This document shows, piece by piece, positions 6,280-12,690 of a stretch of 16,179 bases of DNA (the stretch's first letter is position 1; each line of letters begins with the position of its first letter). The notes under the pieces were generated by a model, which saw only the letters and a program-made list of their open reading frames with translations, was not told the origin of the DNA and made no database searches. The DNA is taken from NCBI GenBank assembly GCA_965364735.1, contig CBDTYW010000062.1, forward strand, positions 1 to 16,179. The letters are read 5' to 3'. Source of the DNA: CBDTYW01 sp965364735 (GTDB taxonomy: Bacteria > Actinomycetota > Nitriliruptoria > Nitriliruptorales > Nitriliruptoraceae). Both the position numbers and the translations under genes were made by a program.

Positions 6280-6817
6280 CATCCCGGGCCTGCTCGTGGT
6301 GACCTGGCCGACCGTCGGGGACGAACGCGGGTTCTTCCGGCAGACCTACCAGCTCCAGGAGCTGACGGAGGCGCTCGGGCGCGAGCCCGTGCTTCGCCAG
6401 GGCAACCACTCCCGATCCGCTCCGGGCGTCCTGCGTGGGTTCCACGCGGAGCCGTGGGACAAGCTGGTCTACGTCGTGCGTGGGCGCGCCATGGCGGCGA
6501 TCGCGGACATCCGTCCGGACTCGCCGACCTTCGGCGAGGTGCGCACGTTCGAGCTCGGGGACGGGACCGAGCGGCGCCGGCTCTTCATCAGCGAGGGGCT
6601 TGCGAACTCGTTCTGCACCCACGGCGACGAGACGGTCGACTACCTCTACGACGTGTCTGACTACTGGCGCGCGGACATCGTCAAGCCTTCGGTGGCGTGG
6701 GACGACCCGGACCTCGCCGTGTCGTGGCCCGTGACCGACCCGGTCCTGTCGGATGCCGATCAGGTGAACCCGACGTTGCGCGAGATGTTCCCGAAGCACG
6801 CCCGCTGGTCGAGCTGA
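6260..6817 (+). CDS. dTDP-4-dehydrorhamnose 3,5-epimerase (RmlC)-like protein
   Basis: A cupin-fold sugar-nucleotide epimerase homologue of 185 residues, the normal RmlC length. RmlC converts dTDP-4-keto-6-deoxyglucose to the L-rhamnose precursor used in surface glycans. Family blocks are GDERGFFRQTY (20-30), NHSRSAPGVLRGFH with the catalytic-base His62, KLVYVVRGR (68-76), DIRPDSPTFG (83-92), DYLYDVSDYW (127-136) and WDDPDLAVSWPVTDPVLSD (147-165). The usual AHGF active-site block reads ANSF here (Asn116), so the substrate or stereochemical outcome may differ. GTG 6260 is the start because GAGAGG lies 7 nt upstream; it overlaps the kinase gene by 20 nt, implying co-transcription and coupled translation. 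No other rml/rfb genes are nearby. Family membership is secure; the exact substrate is not. Confidence 0.85.
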   Translation: MPIERTDIPGLLVVTWPTVGDERGFFRQTYQLQELTEALGREPVLRQGNHSRSAPGVLRGFHAEPWDKLVYVVRGRAMAAIADIRPDSPTFGEVRTFELGDGTERRRLFISEGLANSFCTHGDETVDYLYDVSDYWRADIVKPSVAWDDPDLAVSWPVTDPVLSDADQVNPTLREMFPKHARWSS

Positions 6818-6841
6818 CCGAACACGCCATGTGGTCCGGTC
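6816..6841 (+). terminator. Possible hairpin at end of the kaiB operon
   Basis: GACCGAAC and GTCCGGTC form an 8-bp stem with one mismatch and a 10-nt loop. The stem begins within the epimerase stop codon (6815-6817). There is no T-tract, so it may be a T-less actinobacterial terminator or merely a structured GC-rich spacer. Confidence 0.25.
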
Positions 6842-6885
6842 GGACAGGGGCGCACGCTCACCGCTCATCAGCCAGAGGTCCGGTC
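6833..6885. repeat. 9-bp direct repeat GGTCCGGTC
   Basis: GGTCCGGTC occurs at 6833-6841 and again at 6877-6885, 44 nt apart (about four helical turns), in the spacer before the secreted peptidase gene. The spacing would suit cooperative binding on one face of DNA. The composition is GC-rich, so chance is possible. Confidence 0.25.
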
Positions 6886-6940
6886 CGAGCGAGCGCCTGA
6901 TGCAGGGGCTTCGGCCGTGGCCGTCGTAAGTCCCCTCCCG

Positions 6941-6959
6941 GCGCCGTTTCGCGCGGCGC
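6941..6959 (+). other. Leader hairpin before the secreted peptidase
   Basis: GCGCCG-TTTCGCG-CGGCGC is a perfect 6-bp GC stem ending 8 nt before the GGAG Shine-Dalgarno (6968-6971) of the following gene. It could affect translation start. I cannot match the spacer to a known riboswitch class such as the c-di-AMP (ydaO) type. Confidence 0.28.
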
Positions 6960-6976
6960 GTCAACGTGGAGCAGGC

Positions 6977-9900
6977 ATGTCCGTCATTCGCGTCCAGTCA
7001 CGGCTCGGCATGGCGCTGGCGCTCGTCGCCGCCGCCATCCTCCCGTTCGCCGTCGGGTCCAACGACCCTGTCCTGTCGTCGCCGGTGGCCTCGGACGGGC
7101 CGACCTACCAGCTCTGCGGACGCGTCTTCGCTGACCCGCAGGCGTTCGGACCATCACCCGTGGCTCAGCCCGGTGAGTCACCGTTCGCGGAGGGCAACCG
7201 TTCCTGCCGTGCGTCGTACTTCATCCAGTACCCCGAGGCGATCGAGGGCTTGAGCTTCCTCGAGACGATCGACCCTGCGGACTACAGCGGCATGTACCCC
7301 GACGGTGGGCGACCGTTCTCGGAGTTCCTCGAGGTCCAGCACCTCGCCGAGGACTTCCCGGACGTCCTGAACCTCGAGGACGGCGACGGGTTCTCGTCCG
7401 GGCTGCCCACGACGGCCGGCCAGCGCGAACGACGGCCGCTGACGATGTTCAAGGTCACCGACGAGAAGTCGCCGATCCCCGAGGCAGACCGCGAGCACTT
7501 CGTCTTCTCGCTGTCGATCCACGGGATCGAGCGTGCCGGGGCCGAGGGCGGCATCCGGGCGATCGAGGACTTCGTCACCTGGGGCGCGACGGACCCGGAC
7601 CGTCCGCTGTCCGTCACCGACCCCCGTCGTTCCGTCACCGTCGGAGAGGCCCTCGAGCGTTCGGTCGTCTACTTCACGCTCGTGAACCCGGACGGCTGGT
7701 CGCGCGGGAACCTGTCCGAGGGGCGTCCGTCGTTCCAGCGCTACAACGGCAACGGGATCGACATGAACCGCGACTGGCCGGCACGTGGCTGGACGTTCGA
7801 GCCGTTCACCCCGCTGAGCGAGCCGGAGACGCGTTCGTTCGCGAAGGTCCTGTTGTCGATCAAGGACAAGACGAGCCAGGGTCGCTTCACCGGCGGCAAC
7901 GACCTGCACGGCCAGCTCATCGACGGGGCCTTCTCCTTCACCCTCATCGGTGGCGCGAAGCGCAACTACGCCAAGGACCAGGTCGCAGCGCAGGTCATGC
8001 AGCGCATCTGGGCCGACCAGGAGACCCGCCTGAGCTGGTCGAGCCTGATCAAGTCCAACACCGAGTCCGCGGATGACCCGCGCCTCTACGCCGACCAGTG
8101 GGGAACCATCTGGGACACGATCGACTACACCGTCACCGGCGCCTACGGCGACTGGATCGACGCGCCGGTCGGCCTGGACGCCCTCGGTCTCGACAACGAG
8201 ATGAGCCTCTCCCACCTGTCGAACTGCGGGACCGGAACCTGCTTCGTGCAGGAGTTCGAGCAGCTCCACGTCGACGGCAACAAGGGCCTCATCTACGCCC
8301 AGATCAACCTGCAGCTCAAGAACCTCCAGCAGACGCTGCGTCTGCCCGGACGCAACGCCTACATCGACAACCCGTACCGGGTCTCTGAGGAGGCACGTTC
8401 CGGGCCGGGGACCGAGACCGAGCCCCTGCCGCCGCAGGACGACCTCGCCGGCTCGATCATCCCGCCGGGATCCGAGACCTACGAGTTCATCGTCCTCGGT
8501 CCGGACGACGGCGTGTTCAACGGTGGGCTCACCGCCAACATGACGTTCACGAACGCCCAGGGCGAGTCGCCGTCATCGCTGACCGCGGTCATCGTCGAGC
8601 GTCGCCGGGCCGAGGAAGAGGCGCTGAGCGGAGAGTGGGAAGAGGTCAACTCCGACTTCAACCAGTCCTTCCTCTACCGGCAGGCCGGCATGACGGTCAA
8701 CGTCAACGGGCCCCGTCCGGGCGAGTACCGCGTTCGCCTCGAGGGCGCCCAGCCGGGTGTCCACAACGTCGAGATCAACTTCACGACGCAGCAGGCGTGG
8801 CCGGACCCCGGCCAGGTCGCCTACGACGTCCAGAACACCGACTTCTTCGTCGAGACGAACGCATGGACGCTGCCCGAGCACGGCTTCGAGCCCGTCTCCC
8901 CGCAGGCGCTCGTCGACGGCACGGTCGACCTCTCCGTCTACGACAGCCTCGTCGTTCCCAACGACTTCTTGCCCGGCTGGCGTGAGGCCTTCGTGGCGCC
9001 CGAGCCCGGGAACGGGCCCCAGCCGCCCATCGAGGGCACCGCGCTGACGGGTCCGCCGAGCGGTGGCGCGACGCGCGCGAACGACACCTACTTCGAGTTC
9101 GACGTGCTCCCCGGGTTCTCCAACGACCTCCTCGAGGTCGTCGCTCGCCCCACGGCGCCGGCAGACCTCGACATGCACCTCCAGATGCAGGCAGAGGACG
9201 GCAGCTGGTCCGATGACCTCTCGTCGGGAACGAGCTTCTCGGTCTCCGTCGAGTCCCTCTCCTACGCCGGCCCTCTGCCTGGTCGCTATCGCGTGGCGAT
9301 CGACAACTTCGCCGGTCCCGCGGGCAGCCCCATCGCGATGGAGGTCACCTTCACAGCGGACACGACCGGTGGTGGCGACACGGAGCCGGCGGAGCCGATC
9401 GTCTACACCGACGTGCAGCGCGACGCCGTGATCGCGCGGCTCGCGGACTTCGCTCGAGGTGGCGGCAACCTGCTGCTCACCGATGCGGCCTTTGATCTGC
9501 TGAACCGGATCAACGACGCCGCTGACGCCGCGCCGCTGCTCGGGCCCGGCGCTGCCCGCGAGATCCTGGTCTACGCCGGCAACATCCAGTTCAACGACGG
9601 CGGCATCGACGGTGGCGACGGTGTCACCTACGCCCGCTACGACCTCGCCAAGGAGGTCAACCGTCCTGGCTCGGCCGAGGGCGCCGGCAACCGTCATCAG
9701 ATCGCTGAACCGATCCCCACCGGCCACGCGGTCACCAACCTCGGTGGCGGCGACATCAACTCGCACCCCAGCTGGGTCGTGGACCCGGACCTGTGGCTCG
9801 CGGCCGGTGGCACGGTCGTCGGGCGGACCAACGCTGCGGCCGGTGGCGTCTCGTTCGGCGAGCTGCCCTACGGGGACGGCGTGATCCGCATCATCGGCGG

Positions 9901-10984
9901 GATCCTGCCGGAGCCGACGAAGGAGTTCACCCACAACTTCGGCCTCGAGGCGTACAGCCTGACCTACTCGGGCTTCCAGGTCCTCGACAACGCGCTGCAG
10001 TGGACGCGCCCGGGCTCCACGTGGCGTCTGGGGGGCGCCAGCCGTTACGAGACCGCAGTCGAGGTGGCCGAGCACAACTGGAACACCATCGAGACGGTCG
10101 TGATCGCCTCCGGGCAGAGCTTCCCGGACGCGCTCGTCGCGGCCCCGCTCGCCGCAGCGCTCGACGCCCCGATCCTGCTCGCCCGCAAGGACGGGCTCGA
10201 GGGTGAGGCGTTCGACTACCTGCTGCGTCGCAAGCCGCAGCCGGTGAAGGCCTACATCATCGGCGGGGAAGCGGTCATGGGCGCTGAGGTCGTCGACGAC
10301 CTCGAGCGTCTGCTGATCCCCGCCTCTGGCATCGTTCGCCTCGGGGGCGCAGACCGCTTCGAGACCTCGGTGCTCGTCGCGAACGAGCTCGAGTCCGTCC
10401 TCGGCACCGCGGCGACGGCCGCCGTCGTCGCAACTGGTCGCGTCCCCGGGAACCCGGACTCGTGGCCGGACGCCCTGGCCGCCGCCCCGATCGCCGGACG
10501 GTTCGGCCAGGACGGCAATCCGGCGCCGTTGCTGCTGGTTCAGCGCGACGAGGTGCCGGCCTCCGTGTCGGCGTGGTTCGATGGTCGCACGATCGCGACG
10601 ACGCTGGTCGCCGGCGGTGAGTCCGCGGTCGGCGCTGCGACGGCGTCGTCGCTGCCGAACGTCCGCCGCGTCGCCGGCCGGGACCGCTATGAGACCTCTG
10701 CGTTGCTCGCATCCGAGATGGAGTCGATCACCGGCTTCGACGTGACCGAGGTCACCGTCGCGACCGGGACGAAGTTCCCCGACGCCCTCGTGGTGGCTCC
10801 GGCGGGTGCGCGCGAGCGCGTCCCGACGCTGCTGGTCCGACCGAGCGGCATCGCGGGCTCGCCGGCGGAGAGCTGGCTGCGTGCACGTGCGACGAACCTG
10901 ATGAGGGTCTACGTCGCTGGCAGCACGGGCGTCCTGCCGGCATCGCTGGACGCGGAGATCGAGGCCATCATCGCGACGGGCTGA
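6977..10984 (+). CDS. Secreted zinc carboxypeptidase (M14-like) with three CWB2 cell-wall-binding repeats
   Basis: A 1335-residue exported surface protein. The signal peptide is at the N-terminus (basic RVQSR, then the hydrophobic LGMALALVAAAILPFAVG). The M14 peptidase domain covers about 60-460: zinc ligands HGIE (His182, Glu185) and His311 in DLHG, the substrate-binding NPDG (237-240) and DMNRDW (262-267, Arg265), and a likely catalytic Glu408 in DNEMS. Two beta-sandwich, pre-peptidase-like segments follow (about 490-615 and 690-795). Between and after them lie pieces resembling a flavodoxin/amidotransferase-like domain (YDSLVVPN; FARGGGNLLLTD). Three CWB2 repeats end the protein, opening RLGGASRYET (from 1017), VRLGGADRFET (from 1120) and VRRVAGRDRYET (from 1229), which anchor proteins to wall polymers. 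ATG 6977 has GGAG 5 nt upstream; a GTG at 6917 would put 20 unlikely residues before the signal peptide. It probably processes peptides at the cell surface; substrate unknown. Confidence 0.87.
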   Translation: MSVIRVQSRLGMALALVAAAILPFAVGSNDPVLSSPVASDGPTYQLCGRVFADPQAFGPSPVAQPGESPFAEGNRSCRASYFIQYPEAIEGLSFLETIDPADYSGMYPDGGRPFSEFLEVQHLAEDFPDVLNLEDGDGFSSGLPTTAGQRERRPLTMFKVTDEKSPIPEADREHFVFSLSIHGIERAGAEGGIRAIEDFVTWGATDPDRPLSVTDPRRSVTVGEALERSVVYFTLVNPDGWSRGNLSEGRPSFQRYNGNGIDMNRDWPARGWTFEPFTPLSEPETRSFAKVLLSIKDKTSQGRFTGGNDLHGQLIDGAFSFTLIGGAKRNYAKDQVAAQVMQRIWADQETRLSWSSLIKSNTESADDPRLYADQWGTIWDTIDYTVTGAYGDWIDAPVGLDALGLDNEMSLSHLSNCGTGTCFVQEFEQLHVDGNKGLIYAQINLQLKNLQQTLRLPGRNAYIDNPYRVSEEARSGPGTETEPLPPQDDLAGSIIPPGSETYEFIVLGPDDGVFNGGLTANMTFTNAQGESPSSLTAVIVERRRAEEEALSGEWEEVNSDFNQSFLYRQAGMTVNVNGPRPGEYRVRLEGAQPGVHNVEINFTTQQAWPDPGQVAYDVQNTDFFVETNAWTLPEHGFEPVSPQALVDGTVDLSVYDSLVVPNDFLPGWREAFVAPEPGNGPQPPIEGTALTGPPSGGATRANDTYFEFDVLPGFSNDLLEVVARPTAPADLDMHLQMQAEDGSWSDDLSSGTSFSVSVESLSYAGPLPGRYRVAIDNFAGPAGSPIAMEVTFTADTTGGGDTEPAEPIVYTDVQRDAVIARLADFARGGGNLLLTDAAFDLLNRINDAADAAPLLGPGAAREILVYAGNIQFNDGGIDGGDGVTYARYDLAKEVNRPGSAEGAGNRHQIAEPIPTGHAVTNLGGGDINSHPSWVVDPDLWLAAGGTVVGRTNAAAGGVSFGELPYGDGVIRIIGGILPEPTKEFTHNFGLEAYSLTYSGFQVLDNALQWTRPGSTWRLGGASRYETAVEVAEHNWNTIETVVIASGQSFPDALVAAPLAAALDAPILLARKDGLEGEAFDYLLRRKPQPVKAYIIGGEAVMGAEVVDDLERLLIPASGIVRLGGADRFETSVLVANELESVLGTAATAAVVATGRVPGNPDSWPDALAAAPIAGRFGQDGNPAPLLLVQRDEVPASVSAWFDGRTIATTLVAGGESAVGAATASSLPNVRRVAGRDRYETSALLASEMESITGFDVTEVTVATGTKFPDALVVAPAGARERVPTLLVRPSGIAGSPAESWLRARATNLMRVYVAGSTGVLPASLDAEIEAIIATG

Positions 10985-11006
10985 CGCATCGGCACGACCA
11001 CGCGGG

Positions 11007-11035
11007 CCGGAACGAATCGCGAGGTATCGTTCCGG
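11007..11035. promoter_or_regulatory. Perfect 9-bp inverted repeat upstream of the carboxylase operon
   Basis: CCGGAACGA and TCGTTCCGG are exact inverted copies with an 11-nt centre. The right arm overlaps a TATCGT -10-like hexamer (11025-11030), and the repeat ends 8 nt before the GGAGG ribosome-binding site of the beta-subunit gene. Its position suits an operator for a TetR- or MerR-type regulator of acyl-CoA catabolism. As RNA it would also form a stable hairpin, so a terminator for the upstream gene (stop at 10984) is the alternative, although no T-tract follows. Confidence 0.5.
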
Positions 11036-11054
11036 TGAGCTCTGGAGGCCCAGC

Positions 11055-12683
11055 GTGTCCGTCGTCACCGATTCCCGTCCGTCGGTCGGCCGCGTGCTGA
11101 CCACCCGCGTCGACGTCGGCGGTGAGCAGTTCACGCGCAACCGAGCCGGCAACCTGGCGCTGCTGGCGACGCGGGACGAGGCGCTCGCGACCGCAGCCGC
11201 TGGTGGCGGACAGAAGAAGCTCGTCCGTCACCGCGAGCGCGGGAAGCTCACGATCCACGAGCGCATCTCGCTGCTGCTGGATCCCGGCTCGCCGTTCCTG
11301 CAGCTCGGCGCCCTTGCCGGGTGGGGCTCGAGCTTCACCGTCGGCGCGTCGCAGGTCCACGGGATCGGCCTCGTCAACGGCGTCGAGTGCATGATCGGCG
11401 GGGCCGACCCGACCGTCCGCGGCGGAGCGATGAACCCGCACTCCGTCCGGTCCGGCCTGCGTGCGCTCGAGATCTGTGAGCGCAACCGCCTCCCGATGAT
11501 CAACCTGACGGAGTCCGCTGGCGCCGACCTCTCGTCGCAGAAGGAGATCTTCGTCCCCGGTGGAGAGACCTTCCGGCGGCTGACGCAGCTCTCCGCGGCC
11601 GGTGTCCCGACGATGTCGATCGTGTTCGGCTCCTCGACCGCTGGAGGGGCCTACGTGCCCGGCATGAGCGACTACGCGGTCCTCATCCGTGAGCGTTCGA
11701 AGGTCTTCCTCGGCGGGCCGCCGCTTGTGAAGATGGCGACGGGCGAGGACGCCGAGGAGGAGGAGCTCGGCGGGGCCGAGATGCACGCCCGCACCTCCGG
11801 CCTCGCGGACCACCTCGCCAGCGACGAGCTCGACGCGATCCGCATCGCCCGCGACATCGTCGCTCACTGGAACTGGCAGAAGCTCGGGCCCGGTCCGACG
11901 CTCTCGACCACAGCGCCCGTCCACGACCCGGAAGAGCTCCTCGGGGTTGCCTCAGTGGAGCTGAAGGAGCCGTTCGACGTCCGGGAGGTCGTTGCCCGAG
12001 TTGTCGACGGGAGCCGCTTCGAGGAGTTCAAGCCGCTGTACGGCGCGAACCTCGTGTGTGGCTGGGCGTCGATCCACGGCTTCCCCGTCGGCATCCTCGG
12101 CAACAACGGGGTGCTGTTCAGCGAGGAGGCCGAGAAGGGCGCGCAGTTCATCCAGCTCGCCAACCGCCACCGCGTCCCGCTCGTGTTCTGCCAGAACATC
12201 ACCGGATTCATGGTCGGCACGAAGTACGAGCAGGGCGGCATCATCAAGGACGGCGCGAAGCTCATCAACGCGGTCAGCAACTCCGGTGTCCCGCACCTCA
12301 CGATCATGATGGGTGCTTCCTACGGCGCGGGGAACTACGGGATGTCGGGCCGCGCCTACGACCCGCGGTTCGTCTTCACCTGGCCTGCGCACAAGATCGC
12401 CGTCATGGGCCCGCAGCAGCTCGCAGGGGTGCTCTCGATCGTCGCGAAGGCGGCCGCGGAGAACCGCGGGCAGGAGTGGTCCGACGAAGAGGACGCTGGC
12501 GTCCGCGCGATGGTCGAGCAGCAGATCGAGGCCGAGTCGCATGCGCTGTTCGCCTCTGGTCAGGGCTGGGACGACGGGGTCATCGATCCGCGCGACACCC
12601 GCGACGTCCTCGGCATGGCGCTCTCTGCAGTCCACTCCAACGTCGTGGGGTCCGATGACCGCTACGGCGTCTTCCGCATGTGA
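11055..12683 (+). CDS. Acyl-CoA carboxylase carboxyltransferase (beta) subunit, MCC/GCC type
   Basis: A 542-residue carboxyltransferase that moves the carboxyl group from biotin to an acyl-CoA. Both crotonase-fold halves are present. The N-half has GGADPTVRGGAMNP, LTESAGADL (151-159) and the oxyanion-type GSSTAGGAYVPGMSDY (192-207). The C-half has NNGVLF (350-355), QNITGFMVGTKYEQGGIIKDGAK (in 380-402), GASYGAGNYGMSGRAYDPRF (420-439) and MGPQQLAG. The last blocks match 3-methylcrotonyl- and geranyl-CoA carboxylases rather than propionyl-CoA carboxylases (which have DVPGFLPG and a different second loop). This suggests a branched or isoprenoid acyl-CoA substrate, but the window has no leucine or terpene catabolism genes to decide. 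GTG 11055 has GGAGG 6 nt upstream. The biotin-carrying alpha gene starts 7 nt after the stop, so they form one operon. Confidence 0.92.
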   Translation: MSVVTDSRPSVGRVLTTRVDVGGEQFTRNRAGNLALLATRDEALATAAAGGGQKKLVRHRERGKLTIHERISLLLDPGSPFLQLGALAGWGSSFTVGASQVHGIGLVNGVECMIGGADPTVRGGAMNPHSVRSGLRALEICERNRLPMINLTESAGADLSSQKEIFVPGGETFRRLTQLSAAGVPTMSIVFGSSTAGGAYVPGMSDYAVLIRERSKVFLGGPPLVKMATGEDAEEEELGGAEMHARTSGLADHLASDELDAIRIARDIVAHWNWQKLGPGPTLSTTAPVHDPEELLGVASVELKEPFDVREVVARVVDGSRFEEFKPLYGANLVCGWASIHGFPVGILGNNGVLFSEEAEKGAQFIQLANRHRVPLVFCQNITGFMVGTKYEQGGIIKDGAKLINAVSNSGVPHLTIMMGASYGAGNYGMSGRAYDPRFVFTWPAHKIAVMGPQQLAGVLSIVAKAAAENRGQEWSDEEDAGVRAMVEQQIEAESHALFASGQGWDDGVIDPRDTRDVLGMALSAVHSNVVGSDDRYGVFRM

Positions 12684-12690
12684 GGCGCTG

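Noticed and set aside
8573..11152. An 859-codon open frame on the minus strand opposite the peptidase/CWB2 gene
   Set aside because: Its translation is Arg/Asp/Val-rich low-complexity sequence with no family motif. The plus-strand frame has signal peptide, zinc-site and CWB2 motifs. Long antisense frames are expected in GC-rich DNA.
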